NCBI RefSeq assembly: GCF_030252345.1
Contig: NZ_CP126980.1
Location: 1 to 64,000, forward strand
Direction of reading: 5' to 3'
From: Actinoplanes oblitus
GTDB taxonomy: Bacteria; Actinomycetota; Actinomycetes; Mycobacteriales; Micromonosporaceae
DNA: 64,000 nucleotides
Part shown: piece after piece, positions 8,988 through 19,569 of the stretch
Position numbering within the stretch: the first letter of the stretch is position 1
Layout: the number at the start of each line of letters is the position of its first letter
Made by a program: the position numbers and the translations under genes
The notes under the pieces: generated by a model
What the model was told of the DNA's origin: nothing
Database searches by the model: none
What the model saw: only the letters and a program-made list of their open reading frames with translations

Positions 8988-9554
8988 TCAGTAGTCGGCG
9001 AAGACCGCGAAGCCGCGCTCCGCGCAGCGGCGGTAGAAACCCGCCAGGATCGCCAGCTCGGTGCGGGCGAAGCTCCAGTGCGGCGCGTTGCCCGCCTCGT
9101 CGCGCAGGGCGGCCAGGCGATGGTCGAGCCAGCGCAGCTGCTGCTCCGGAAGCCGCCCGCCGGAGATCGCGTTGCGCATCACCGCGGCGACGGTGTCGAA
9201 GGTGACCAGGTCACCGAAGTGCTCGTGGCCCTCGACGAAGCGCTCCAGGCCGCCGGCGATCCAGGCGCAGCCGTCCGGGTCGATCACCGGGTCCTCGTCC
9301 TCGGCGGCCGCGTCGGTCGCGTAGAGCACGCCTTCCAAACCGAGCAGCAGGTCGACCAGCTCGGTGTAGGCGGTGGCGCGCACCGTGCCGGTCTTGGCGA
9401 TGTGCAGCGCGAGCGCGCCGGTGGGCGCGGCGATCTCCGGGGCGTCGGCGATCGCGCCGAAGTCGACGAACTCGGCGGGGGCCACCGGGTCGTAGTACTG
9501 GCCCGTCCGCGGCCAGTGCACCGCGACGTTGTCCAGGCCCTTGTCGTGCGCCAT
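8988..9554 (-). CDS. Conserved hypothetical protein, 188 aa
   Basis: I do not recognise a family. It is a soluble, acidic protein with no signal peptide or membrane segment. It begins MAHDKGLDNVAVHWPRTGQYYD and is rich in Asp, Glu and Ala, with a helical C-terminal half (LDHRLAALRDEAGN, RTELAILAGFYRRCAERGFAVFADY). The ATG at 9554 was chosen because the purine-rich GAGGAAGG lies just upstream; the frame open beyond it has no such character. It stands alone between gene-free stretches on both sides. Base composition resembles its neighbours. Confidence 0.75.
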   Translation of the reverse strand: MAHDKGLDNVAVHWPRTGQYYDPVAPAEFVDFGAIADAPEIAAPTGALALHIAKTGTVRATAYTELVDLLLGLEGVLYATDAAAEDEDPVIDPDGCAWIAGGLERFVEGHEHFGDLVTFDTVAAVMRNAISGGRLPEQQLRWLDHRLAALRDEAGNAPHWSFARTELAILAGFYRRCAERGFAVFADY

Positions 9555-12034
<2,480 letters not shown>

Positions 12035-12037
12035 TGC

Positions 12038-12083
12038 CTGTGGACACGTGCCCGGGTCACCCGACCTGGTCACGTGTCCACAG
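12038..12083. other. Large hairpin immediately after the gyrB stop codon
   Basis: The left arm 12038-12058 begins CTGTGGACACGTG and the right arm 12063-12083 ends CACGTGTCCACAG. The arms are 21 nt long, match at 19 of 21 positions and enclose a 4-nt loop. Each arm contains TGTCCACA, an 8-of-9 DnaA-box core. There is no T-run, so it is not a standard intrinsic terminator. Confidence 0.75.
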
Positions 12084-12095
12084 CGCGGGGCACCT

Positions 12096-12114
12096 TTCCA
12101 CAGTGTTATCCACA
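12096..12114 (+). promoter_or_regulatory. DnaA boxes in the gyrB-gyrA gap
   Basis: A perfect TTATCCACA lies at 12106-12114, directly after TTTCCACAG, and follows the hairpin whose arms also carry TGTCCACA. The site is about 60 bp before the gyrA GTG, a position where bound DnaA could affect gyrA transcription. Confidence 0.65.
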
Positions 12115-12171
12115 GCAATTCGCGGGTCTTTGGCCGAATTTGTCTGGCTTCACCTTGAGTAAGGGTTAACA

Positions 12172-14685
12172 GTGACTGACATTCCCGAATCCCCCGGCGA
12201 CGACGCGGCCCAGGAGGAATCCGGCGGCGGTGTGACCCAGCGCGTCGAGCCGGTGGGCCTCGAGGTCGAGATGCAGCGCTCGTACCTCGACTACGCGATG
12301 AGCGTGATCGTCGGCCGCGCGCTGCCCGACGTGCGCGACGGCCTGAAGCCGGTGCACCGCAAGATCCTGTACGCGATGTACGACTCCGGCTTCCGGCCCG
12401 ACCGCGGCTACGTGAAGTGCGCGCGCGTGGTCGGCGACGTGATGGGCAACTACCACCCGCACGGCGACTCGTCGATCTACGACGCCCTGGTCCGGATGGG
12501 TCAGCCGTGGTCGCTGCGGTACCCGCTGATCGACGGCAACGGCAACTTCGGCTCGCCGGGCAACGACCCGCCGGCCGCCATGCGCTACACCGAGTCGAAA
12601 CTGTCCCCGCTGGCGATGGAGATGTTGCGGGACATCGACGAGGACACCGTCGACATGCAGGACAACTACGACGGGCGTACCAAAGAGCCGACGATCCTGC
12701 CGGCGCGCTTCCCGAACCTGCTGGTCAACGGCTCCGAGGGCATCGCGGTCGGGATGGCCACCAAGATCCCGCCGCACAACCTGCGGGAGATCGCGGCCGC
12801 CGTCCAGTGGTGCCTGGACAACATCGACGCGGACGAGGCCACGACGCTCGACGCGCTCATCGAGATCGTCAAGGGTCCCGACTTCCCGACCTACGGCCTG
12901 ATCGTCGGGCAGCAGGCCATTCAGGACGCGTACCGGACCGGTCGTGGCTCGATCCGGATGCGCGCGGTGGTCGAGGTGGAGGAGGACCAGCGGGGCCGGC
13001 CGTGCCTCGTGGTGACCGAGCTGCCGTACCAGGTGAACCCGGACAACCTGGCCGAGCGGGTCGCCGAGCTAGTCAAGGAGGGCAAGCTCACCGGCATCGC
13101 GGACATCCGCGACGAGTCCTCCGGCCGGACCGGCATGCGGCTCATCCTGGTGCTCAAGCGCGACGCGGTTGCCAAGGTGGTGCTGAACAACCTCTACAAG
13201 CACACCCAGCTGCAGGAGACCTTCGGCGCCAACATGCTGGCGCTGGTGGACGGCGTGCCGCGCACGCTCAACCTGGCCCAGTTCATCCGCTACTACGTCG
13301 AGCACCAGATCGAGGTCATCCGACGGCGGACCGCGTTCCGGCTGCGCAAGGCCGAGGAGCGGGCGCACATCCTGCGCGGTCTGGCCAAGGCGCTGGACAT
13401 GCTCGACGAGGTCATCGCCCTGATCCGGCGCTCGCCCACGGTGGAGGACTCGCGCCAGGGCCTGATGACGCTGCTCGACGTCGACGAGATCCAGGCCACC
13501 GCGATCCTCGACATGCAGCTGCGCCGCCTGGCCGCCCTGGAGCGCCAGCGGATCATCGACGAGCTGGCGAAAATCGAGATCGAGATCGCCGACTTCAAGG
13601 ACATCCTGGCGAAACCGGAACGGCAGCGGGCGATCATCTCCGACGAGCTCGGGGAGATCGTGCAGAAGTTCGGGGATGACCGGCGTACCCAAATCATCCC
13701 GTTCGACGGCGAGGTCTCCATGGAGGATCTCATCGCGCGCGAGGACGTTGTGGTGACCATCACACGTACGGGTTACGCCAAGCGCACCAAGGTCGACATG
13801 TATCGATCTCAGAAGCGCGGTGGCAAGGGCGTGAGCGGCGCGACCCTGCGTCAGGACGACATCGTCTCGCACTTCTACGTGATCTCCACGCACGACTGGA
13901 TGCTGTTCTTCACGAACAAGGGCCGGGTGTACCGGGCGAAGGCGTACGAGCTCCCCGAGGCGAACCGGACGGCCAAGGGCCAGCACGTCGCCAACCTGCT
14001 GGCCTTCCAGCCGGACGAGCACATCGCCCAGGTCATCCAGATCCCGAATTACCAGGTGGCGCCCTACCTTGTGCTCGCCACTAAGAATGGTCTCGTGAAG
14101 AAGACCCGCCTCGACGAATTTGACTCCAACCGCAGCGGTGGCATCATCGCCATCAACCTGCGGGAGGATGACGAATTGGTGGGCGCGGCGCTGGTGGCAC
14201 CCGAGGAGGACCTCCTTCTCGTGTCCAAGCACGCCCAGGCGATCCGCTTCAACGCGACCGACGAGGCGCTGCGGCCGATGGGCCGGGCCACGTCCGGTGT
14301 GATCGGCATGCGCTTCGGCGACAACGACGAGCTCCTCGCCATGGAGGTCGTGCGTGAGGGCCTCGATGTGTTGGTTGCCACCAACGGTGGGTATGCCAAA
14401 CGCACGCCGATCGAGGAGTATCCGGTACAGGGGCGCGGCGGCAAGGGGGTGCTCACCGCGAAGATCACCGAACGTCGTGGTGGACTTGTCGGCGCTCTGG
14501 TGATCAGCCCGGAGGATGAACTGTTTGCCATCACCAGCAATGGTGGTGTCATCCGGACTCCCGTGAAGCCTGTACGGCGCACACGGGATCGGAACACAAT
14601 GGGGGTCAAGCTGATGGACCTCCCTGAAGGTGTAACCATCGTGGCGCTTGCTCGCAATGCCGACGAGCCTGACGAACAGGACTAG
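12172..14685 (+). CDS. gyrA: DNA gyrase subunit A
   Basis: GyrA is the DNA breakage and reunion subunit of gyrase. The 837-aa product has the winged-helix domain with the quinolone-resistance region [15 protein letters not shown] near residue 101 and the catalytic Tyr in [11 protein letters not shown] near 143. The C-terminal beta-pinwheel includes the GyrA box QKRGGKG near residue 545, needed for wrapping DNA. Position 104 (GDSSI) is Ser, as in many susceptible actinobacteria, and nothing is missing. Start GTG 12172 gives [12 protein letters not shown]. Confidence 0.98.
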   Translation: MTDIPESPGDDAAQEESGGGVTQRVEPVGLEVEMQRSYLDYAMSVIVGRALPDVRDGLKPVHRKILYAMYDSGFRPDRGYVKCARVVGDVMGNYHPHGDSSIYDALVRMGQPWSLRYPLIDGNGNFGSPGNDPPAAMRYTESKLSPLAMEMLRDIDEDTVDMQDNYDGRTKEPTILPARFPNLLVNGSEGIAVGMATKIPPHNLREIAAAVQWCLDNIDADEATTLDALIEIVKGPDFPTYGLIVGQQAIQDAYRTGRGSIRMRAVVEVEEDQRGRPCLVVTELPYQVNPDNLAERVAELVKEGKLTGIADIRDESSGRTGMRLILVLKRDAVAKVVLNNLYKHTQLQETFGANMLALVDGVPRTLNLAQFIRYYVEHQIEVIRRRTAFRLRKAEERAHILRGLAKALDMLDEVIALIRRSPTVEDSRQGLMTLLDVDEIQATAILDMQLRRLAALERQRIIDELAKIEIEIADFKDILAKPERQRAIISDELGEIVQKFGDDRRTQIIPFDGEVSMEDLIAREDVVVTITRTGYAKRTKVDMYRSQKRGGKGVSGATLRQDDIVSHFYVISTHDWMLFFTNKGRVYRAKAYELPEANRTAKGQHVANLLAFQPDEHIAQVIQIPNYQVAPYLVLATKNGLVKKTRLDEFDSNRSGGIIAINLREDDELVGAALVAPEEDLLLVSKHAQAIRFNATDEALRPMGRATSGVIGMRFGDNDELLAMEVVREGLDVLVATNGGYAKRTPIEEYPVQGRGGKGVLTAKITERRGGLVGALVISPEDELFAITSNGGVIRTPVKPVRRTRDRNTMGVKLMDLPEGVTIVALARNADEPDEQD

Positions 14686-14688
14686 TTG

Positions 14689-15594
14689 ATGCCGGAGACA
14701 CAGGCGAAGTCGGGGGGCCAGGGAACCTCAGCGACTCCGGACGATGCGGCGAAGAAGGACGGTGCCGCATCGAACGGACGCGAGACCGCTGGGCGCGCCG
14801 CTGTCCCCGCCGATGCCCCGTCCCCGCCGAAATTCACCAGGGCGCCGGGCATGGCCCCGCCGCCCGGTGAGCCATCCGCTGCCGGATCGGACGCCGAGGC
14901 CAAGCGGCCCGGCGGTCCCGCCGTGGCCAAGGCCTCGGCGGCGGTGCCGATCGTGACGAAAGGCAAGGGCGCCGCGCCCGGGTCCGCCTCGGCGCGACCC
15001 GCGGCGACCCCGGGGAGCACCACCGGCGGCGTCACGCGGCCGGCGGGCAGCGCCCCGACGGTGACCCCGCCCGGCGCTGCGAAACAGCGCACCGCGCCGG
15101 CCAGCGGGTCGGCCGCGGCCCCGTCCGGCTCGGGTGGATCGTCGGCGGTGGGGGCCGCCCGGGTCTCCGAAGCGGTCCGCTCGGCCCGCTCCACGGTCTC
15201 CTCGGCCGCGGCGCGTGGCCCGCGCCGGGCCCGGCTGAACCTCAAGCGGATCGACCCGTGGTCCGTGATGAAGTTCTCGTTCGCGGTCTCGATCGTGCTC
15301 TTCATCGTGGTGGTCGTCGCGACCTCGGTGCTCTACCTGGCACTGGACACGATGGGCGTGTGGACCTCGATCAACACCAGCCTCCAGGACCTGGTGAACG
15401 CGAGTGGTGGCTCCGAGGCCGCCACCGCGAACACCTTCCACATCACCGCCTGGGGCGTGATCGGCACCTCGATGCTGATCGGCGCGGTCAACGTGGTGCT
15501 GTTCACCGCGCTCGCGACGCTCGGGGCGTTCATCTACAACGTGTGCGCCGACCTCGTCGGTGGCATCGAGCTGACGCTGGCGGAGCGGGACTGA
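14689..15594 (+). CDS. DUF3566 transmembrane protein
   Basis: It belongs to the DUF3566 family (Rv0007-like) found next to gyrA in actinobacteria; the function is not established. The first 185 residues are a disordered Ala/Pro/Gly/Ser-rich cytoplasmic region. The conserved C-terminal domain begins RRARLNLKRIDPWSVMKFSF. It contains one membrane helix (SIVLFIVVVVATSVLYLAL), an extracytoplasmic stretch and a second helix (MLIGAVNVVLFTALATLGAFIYN). ATG 14689 lies 3 bp after the gyrA stop, so it is probably co-transcribed with gyrA. Confidence 0.88.
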   Translation: MPETQAKSGGQGTSATPDDAAKKDGAASNGRETAGRAAVPADAPSPPKFTRAPGMAPPPGEPSAAGSDAEAKRPGGPAVAKASAAVPIVTKGKGAAPGSASARPAATPGSTTGGVTRPAGSAPTVTPPGAAKQRTAPASGSAAAPSGSGGSSAVGAARVSEAVRSARSTVSSAAARGPRRARLNLKRIDPWSVMKFSFAVSIVLFIVVVVATSVLYLALDTMGVWTSINTSLQDLVNASGGSEAATANTFHITAWGVIGTSMLIGAVNVVLFTALATLGAFIYNVCADLVGGIELTLAERD

Positions 15595-15604
15595 CGATGT
15601 GATC

Positions 15605-15643
15605 GGGTTGCGGGCCACCCCCCGCTTTGGTGGCTCGCAACCC
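15605..15643. terminator. 15-bp stem-loop after the gyrA/DUF3566 unit
   Basis: GGGTTGCGGGCCACC (15605-15619) pairs with GGTGGCTCGCAACCC (15629-15643) at 14 of 15 positions. No T-run follows. It lies between the DUF3566 stop and the tRNA and is a plausible actinobacterial-type terminator. The likely tRNA-Ile -10 element TAATGT is at 15651-15656. Confidence 0.55.
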
Positions 15644-15671
15644 GGTGCGGTAATGTTCTGTCCGCAGGTGA

Positions 15672-15745
15672 GGGGCTATAGCTCAGTCGGTTAGAGCGCA
15701 GAGCTGATAACTCTGAGGTCGATGGTTCGATTCCATCTAGCCCCA
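15672..15745 (+). tRNA. ileT: tRNA-Ile(GAT)
   Basis: The 74-nt cloverleaf has acceptor stem GGGGCTA pairing with TAGCCCC and discriminator A. The D arm is GCTCAGTCGGTTAGAGC, the anticodon GAT is at 15706-15708, and the T arm contains GGTTCGATTCC. CCA is not encoded. It sits after gyrA as in other actinobacteria. Confidence 0.97.
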
Positions 15746-15922
15746 CAGACGACAGGGCGGCTCCTGTCCGCAGAAAGCGCGGACCTGGGTCGCCCGTCTT
15801 GTCTGCTCCGGGGCCGGCCCCCGGAACCCCGCGTTACGGTGGTTGCGGTGACCGGGTCTCTCGCTACTACCGCTCTGACGGTACGGTGGGTGCGTCTGCG
15901 GTCCCGGACTTGGGGGTAGTCG

Positions 15923-16051
15923 ATGCTGAAGAAGCTGTTGATTGTTGCGGCAGTCGTTGGTGCCGCCGCGCTGGTGGTCAAGAAGGTCAAGGCCTCCAGT
16001 GACGAGCGAGCGCTGTGGCACGAGGCGACCACCGCTCCTGATCTGCGCTGA
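15923..16051 (+). CDS. DLW-39 family small protein
   Basis: This is a 42-aa protein between the two tRNA genes, too short for most gene callers. It begins MLKKLLIVAAVVGAAALVVKK, a single membrane helix with a basic start, and ends RALWHEATTAPDLR. The short helix plus a D/A-LW-x-EAT tail is the pattern of the actinobacterial DLW-39 family, found next to these tRNAs; its function is unknown. ATG 15923 has GGGGG 5-10 nt upstream. Confidence 0.78.
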   Translation: MLKKLLIVAAVVGAAALVVKKVKASSDERALWHEATTAPDLR

Positions 16052-16061
16052 GGCGCGAACC

Positions 16062-16134
16062 GGGGCCCTAGCTCAACTGGCAGAGCACCGCCTTTGCAAG
16101 GCGGGGGTTAGGGGTTCAAGTCCCCTGGGCTCCA
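16062..16134 (+). tRNA. alaT: tRNA-Ala(TGC)
   Basis: The 73-nt cloverleaf has acceptor GGGGCCC pairing with GGGCTCC and including the G3-U70 wobble pair that identifies alanine tRNA. The anticodon TGC is at 16095-16097, the T arm holds GGTTCAAGTCC and the discriminator is A. CCA is not encoded. Confidence 0.97.
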
Positions 16135-16141
16135 CGGAGGA

Positions 16142-16173
16142 GAAGCTCTCACCCCTCGGGTGAGGGCTTCTTT
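16142..16173 (+). terminator. Intrinsic terminator after tRNA-Ala
   Basis: GAAGCTCTCACCC (16142-16154) pairs with GGGTGAGGGCTTC (16158-16170), with one G-U pair in RNA and a 3-nt loop. TTT follows. Confidence 0.8.
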
Positions 16174-16338
16174 GCGTCTCCGGTGGGTTTTCCGGCGACG
16201 CGGTGGTTCACCGATCTAGTGACGTGCCGCACCATCGCCGCCATACCTGTGCATTTGCCCGGTCTGTGCGCTGTCGGATATCCACAGAGGAGGGAACCGG
16301 CCCTGCGCGGCTGGTTCCCGGCGGTTAGCCTGCGACTC

Positions 16339-16752
16339 GTGAGCGAACGAAGACGGGCAGCCGCCGTGATCGTGCGGGACGGCCGCGTGCTGATGGTGCA
16401 CGAGCGCAGCCGGCGATCGGGTGGCGGCGAGTGGTGGACCCTGCCCGGTGGTGGCCTGCAGCCCGGCGAGACGGCCGAGGACGCGGTGCGGCGCGAGGTC
16501 TTCGAGGAGACCGGCCTGGTGGTCAGCGACCTGCGATATGTGTTGGAGATGCCCTATCCGTCCGGCATGACGTCGGTCTTCGCGGTCACGGTGGCCGACG
16601 GCGAGCCGCGGGTGGGGCAGGACGACGGCAGCGGACCCGAGCCGCTCGGGCTGGATTGGCTGCCGGTGCCGGAGCTGCCGATCGAGACCAGCGGGGTGCC
16701 GGTGCCGCCGCTGATGGTGGTGCTGCCGACGATGGCGTCGGCCTCGGATTAG
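16339..16752 (+). CDS. Nudix hydrolase
   Basis: It should hydrolyse a nucleoside diphosphate linked to another group; the substrate cannot be read from the sequence. The 137-aa protein has a complete Nudix box, GGLQPGETAEDAVRREVFEETGL split as G(x5)E(x7)REVFEETG, near residues 40-62. The N-terminal strand is AAAVIVRDGRVLMVHE. GTG 16339 is chosen because it gives a normal family N-terminus; the frame open back to 16183 runs through unrelated sequence. An 8-of-9 DnaA-box match (ATATCCACA, 16278-16286) lies upstream. Confidence 0.87.
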   Translation: MSERRRAAAVIVRDGRVLMVHERSRRSGGGEWWTLPGGGLQPGETAEDAVRREVFEETGLVVSDLRYVLEMPYPSGMTSVFAVTVADGEPRVGQDDGSGPEPLGLDWLPVPELPIETSGVPVPPLMVVLPTMASASD

Positions 16753-16780
16753 GGCCCGGCGTCAGTCCGGCTCCGCTGAG

Positions 16781-16950
16781 GGTCCGGTGCCAGGCGGGCA
16801 AGAACTTGGCTCCGGGTCCGGCTTCGGGCGGGGAAGAACTCGGCTTGAAGTCCAGTGCCAGGCGGGGAAGAACTTGGCTCAGGGTCCGGTGCCAGACGGG
16901 CAAGGACTCCGGGCAGGGTCCGGGGTCAGACTGGGGACGACTCCGATACC
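16781..16950. repeat. 34-bp tandem repeat, five copies
   Basis: Units start at 16781, 16815, 16849, 16883 and 16917, exactly 34 bp apart. The shared core is GGTCCGGTGCCAGGCGGG followed by AAGAACTTGGCTC. Copies diverge toward the last one, which overlaps the 3' end and stop codon (16926-16928) of the minus-strand membrane protein gene. The unit length is not a multiple of three, so the array is not a coding repeat. Confidence 0.85.
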
Positions 16951-17375
16951 GGCGCCTCGACGGGCGTGGCCGGCTCGGCGACAGCGCGGCGGCGCTCCGC
17001 GACGAAATAGGCGCAGGCGGCGGCGTAACTGAAGGTCAGCAGCAGCCCCAGGACCCGCATCGGCGCGGGCGGGTAGGGCAGCATCGCGACCGCCAGGGCG
17101 CCGAGTGCCCAGCCGGCCAGCAGCACGGTGTTTACCACGTCGTGCCGGCCCCAGCGGCCGGTGCGACGGTGGGCCTGCCGCTGGATCTCCACGGTGAAGG
17201 CGTGCGCCATGCCGAGAGCCAGCAGAGCGAGCAGGATGGTGGCGAAGACCGAGTGATGGCCGCCGCCCACCGCCGCCATCGCGGTGGCCCCGGTCATCAG
17301 CGCGAGCCCGCTGACCGTCCCCACGCGGGGCTCGCGGCGCTCCTGAACGAACCCGTCCTCCACATCCTCAAACAC
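16926..17375 (-). CDS. Hypothetical small membrane protein
   Basis: I do not recognise the family. The 149-aa protein has about four hydrophobic helices: VSGLALMTGATAMAAVGGG, SVFATILLALLALGMAHAF, VVNTVLLAGWALGALAVAML and VLGLLLTFSYAAACAYFVA. The hydrophilic loop TVEIQRQAHRRTGRWGRHD is basic, and the tail is acidic and Pro-rich. The best start is GTG 17375; no good ribosome binding site is visible, so a start a few codons further in is possible. Its last bases form the final unit of the 34-bp tandem repeat array downstream. Confidence 0.68.
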   Translation of the reverse strand: MFEDVEDGFVQERREPRVGTVSGLALMTGATAMAAVGGGHHSVFATILLALLALGMAHAFTVEIQRQAHRRTGRWGRHDVVNTVLLAGWALGALAVAMLPYPPAPMRVLGLLLTFSYAAACAYFVAERRRAVAEPATPVEAPVSESSPV

Positions 17376-17530
17376 TCGGCATGATCCGGCAGAATCTGAG
17401 CGCCGCGACCCGTATGAGGATCACATTCAAGAGATTGGCGTACGCGCGGGACCGGGCTGAAGTGACGGACGAGGCGTATCCGGGCGGACTGATTGCCGGG
17501 GGTGCCGGACAACAGGTGCCAAGAGCCGGG

Positions 17531-17620
17531 TGCCGCGGTGGAGGGGTATGTCCGGTGATGGGCATCCGCGCGACCGGGCCGCTGGCTGATGGTTGCCGGG
17601 GTGGAGGGACATGTCCGGTG
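17531..17620. repeat. Degenerate 26-bp direct repeat
   Basis: Two similar 26-mers, each containing GTGGAGGG and ATGTCCGGTG, lie at 17531-17556 and 17595-17620, 64 bp apart. They lie in the gap before the YbaK-like gene, and the second copy covers an alternative upstream ATG. Confidence 0.4.
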
Positions 17621-17643
17621 GCTGCGCGGGCTGGTTTGGGGCC

Positions 17644-18210
17644 ATGATGGCGGGCGTGATGGGAAGCCTGCAGACCGAACCCGCCCAGTCCCGCCCCGAC
17701 CTGCTCGCCCCGCCGGTGGCCAAGGCCCTCGCGGTCTGGCCGGAGGAGGCGCCGGTCGACGTCGATCAGGTGCTGGTGGCGCCGATCGACGCGAGCCTGG
17801 CGGACACGGCGGCCTTCTGCGCCGCCTACGGCGTGACGCCGGCCGAGTCGGCGAACTGCGTGATCGTGGCCGGCCGTCGTGGCGAGGTGACGAGGTATGC
17901 GGCATGCATCGTCCTGGCCACCACCCGCGCCGATGTGAACGGCGTGGTCCGGCGGCATCTCGACGTTCGCAAGTGCAGCTTCGCGCCGATGGACGAGGCG
18001 GTCTCGCTGACCGGGATGGAGTACGGCGGGATCACCCCGATCGGCCTGCCCGCCGACTGGCCGATCCTGGTCGATTCCCGGGTGGTCGCCGCCCCGCACG
18101 TGATCGTGGGTTCCGGCGTCCGGCACAGCAAGATCGCGGTAGCCGGTCCGGCCCTGGGCGCCCTGCCGGGCGCCCAGGTCATCGAGGGGCTGGCCAGGGA
18201 GATCGGCTGA
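17644..18210 (+). CDS. YbaK/EbsC-type aminoacyl-tRNA deacylase family protein
   Basis: Members of this family remove mischarged amino acids from tRNA, as YbaK does for Cys-tRNA(Pro). The product (188 aa from 17644) has the domain features VAKALAVW near the start, ANCVIVAGRRGEVTRYAACIVLATTRADVNGVVRRHL, and GGITPIGLPADWPILVDSRVV with a C-terminal IVGSGVRHSKI. The ATGs at 17644, 17647 and 17659 are all possible starts; GGTTTGGGG before 17644 supports the first. The ProRS gene lies nearby (19920-21653), but the two are not an operon. Exact substrate is unknown. Confidence 0.8.
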   Translation: MMAGVMGSLQTEPAQSRPDLLAPPVAKALAVWPEEAPVDVDQVLVAPIDASLADTAAFCAAYGVTPAESANCVIVAGRRGEVTRYAACIVLATTRADVNGVVRRHLDVRKCSFAPMDEAVSLTGMEYGGITPIGLPADWPILVDSRVVAAPHVIVGSGVRHSKIAVAGPALGALPGAQVIEGLAREIG

Positions 18211-18236
18211 CGTCGACGTGGACCGGCGTCAATCCC

Positions 18237-18250
18237 GTTCCACGTGAAAC
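18237..18250. promoter_or_regulatory. parS: parS-like ParB binding site
   Basis: GTTCCACGTGAAAC matches the actinobacterial parS 14-mer GTTTCACGTGAAAC at 13 of 14 positions. It lies in a 41-bp gap about 18 kb from dnaA, where parS sites are expected to cluster. A second site of equal quality lies at 63556. Confidence 0.78.
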
Positions 18251-18251
18251 G

Positions 18252-18893
18252 TCATAGACCGGCGTCGACGGCTTCCCGGCGGGCGATCTCCTCGAAGGCG
18301 GCGAGCAGCGCGGACGGCTCCTGGGCACCCTGGATGGCGTACTTGCCGTCGATGACGAAGGTGGGGACGCTGGTGATGTCCAGCTCCCGCGCCTCGGTCA
18401 GGTCGACCTGGACGGCACTGGTCCCGGCGTCCGACTCCAGGTAGGCGAGCGCGGCCGCGGCGTCCAGGCCGATCGAACCGGCCACCTGGGCGAGCGCCGG
18501 CAGGGAGCCGATGTCCACGCCGTCGGTGAAGTGGGCCCGCTGCAACGCGTCGAGCATGTCGGCCTGCCGGTCCTGCCCGGCCGCCCAGGCGATGAGCCGG
18601 TGCGCCGCGAGCGTGTTGGCCGCGATCGCCCGGTCGAAGTCGAGCGCCAGCCCCTCGCTCGCGCCGATCCCGGCGACGTGCGCGAACATCTGCTCGGCTC
18701 GCTCCGCGCCGCCGAACTTGTCCGCCATCACCTGCTTGATCGGCAGTGGCTGGGGCACCGGCGAGGCGTCCAGCTGGTACGCCCGGTAGGTGACGGTGAC
18801 ATCCCCGCCGAACTCGGCCAGCGCGTTCTCGAGGCGACGCTTGCCGATGTAGCACCACGGGCAGATGACATCGGACCAGACTTGGATATCCAC
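18252..18893 (-). CDS. DsbA family oxidoreductase, FrnE-like
   Basis: This is a thioredoxin-fold protein with the active-site motif CPWC at residues 11-14 (WSDVICPWCYIGKRRLE) and the cis-Pro loop ITSVPTFVIDGKYAIQGAQ near 170-188, with the usual helical insertion between. FrnE-type proteins act in cytoplasmic thiol-disulfide exchange, and 2-hydroxychromene-2-carboxylate isomerases share the fold. There is no signal peptide, so it is cytoplasmic. The 213-aa length is normal, and the parS-like site lies 2 bp beyond its stop codon. Confidence 0.88.
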   Translation of the reverse strand: MDIQVWSDVICPWCYIGKRRLENALAEFGGDVTVTYRAYQLDASPVPQPLPIKQVMADKFGGAERAEQMFAHVAGIGASEGLALDFDRAIAANTLAAHRLIAWAAGQDRQADMLDALQRAHFTDGVDIGSLPALAQVAGSIGLDAAAALAYLESDAGTSAVQVDLTEARELDITSVPTFVIDGKYAIQGAQEPSALLAAFEEIARREAVDAGL

Positions 18894-18930
18894 ACTTCTC
18901 CGTTCTGGGGGCGGTTCGACCGACGGGGCC

Positions 18931-19359
18931 TCAGTTCAGCTGGTCGGCGATCTGGCGTTTGAGACGGGCCAGGATCGCCGTGCCGCCGCGGACACGCAGC
19001 GGACTGATCGCCTGGGCCAGCCCCATCCGCGCGTAGAGGTCATCCGGCACGGCGAGGATCTCGGTCGTGGACGCCCCGGCCAGCCCCTCGGCGAGGATGC
19101 CCGCGAACGCCCGGGTGGTGGGCGCCTCCGGCGGGCAGTCGAACCACGTGGTCACCGTGGCGTCCGGCCGCACCTCGGCCTTGAGGAAGAACGCTGTCTG
19201 GCACTCCGGCACCTGCTCCATGCCGTCGTGCCCGGCCAAGTCGGCGGGCAGCGACGGCACCGCGTCGGAGAACTCCAGCAACATCTCCAGCACCACCTCG
19301 CGGGGCGCTGAGGCGAACTCCTCGACGATCTCGGCCAGCTTCGGCGGCATGTCGGTCAC
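18931..19359 (-). CDS. sufE: SufE-like iron-sulfur cluster assembly protein
   Basis: SufE accepts persulfide sulfur from a cysteine desulfurase for Fe-S cluster building. The 142-aa product starts MTDMPPKLAEIVEEF, and the conserved active-site region is EQVPECQTAFFLKAEV with Cys near residue 55. The C-terminal half has the family segments TRAFAGILAEGL and MGLAQAISPLRVRGG. The start GTG 19359 gives the usual N-terminus; TTG 19368 would add three residues. The next minus-strand gene upstream is a CBS protein, separated by a 91-bp tandem duplication. A rhodanese gene follows at 22571. Confidence 0.88.
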   Translation of the reverse strand: MTDMPPKLAEIVEEFASAPREVVLEMLLEFSDAVPSLPADLAGHDGMEQVPECQTAFFLKAEVRPDATVTTWFDCPPEAPTTRAFAGILAEGLAGASTTEILAVPDDLYARMGLAQAISPLRVRGGTAILARLKRQIADQLN

Positions 19360-19387
19360 GAAGACCAACTTAGCCCGGTCGCGCAGC

Positions 19388-19569
19388 CGGCGACGCGCTG
19401 CCCGATCGCGTCAGGCGGCGGCCGAGGTGGTGACGAGAGCGACGTCACTGGGACTGATCAAGCCGACCACCTCGCGGTCGGCGACGCGCTGCCCGATCGC
19501 GTCAGGCGGCGGCCGAGGTGGTGACGAGAGCGACGTCACTCAGACTGATCAAGCCGACCACCTTGCGGT
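19388..19569. repeat. 91-bp tandem duplication of the CBS gene 3' end
   Basis: Unit A (19388-19478) and unit B (19479-19569) match at 88 of 91 positions. Unit B contains the last codons and stop of the CBS-domain gene; unit A is an extra copy of that end beyond the stop. The near identity suggests a recent event. Confidence 0.92.

Noticed and set aside
12045..12076. CACGTG cores in the gyrB-gyrA hairpin as parS sites.
   Set aside because: They are flanked by GGA/TCC or GGT rather than TT/AA, so they do not match parS.
16781..16950. Possible CRISPR array.
   Set aside because: The units abut without unique spacers and no cas gene is near; it is a simple tandem repeat. The same holds for 45384-45500.
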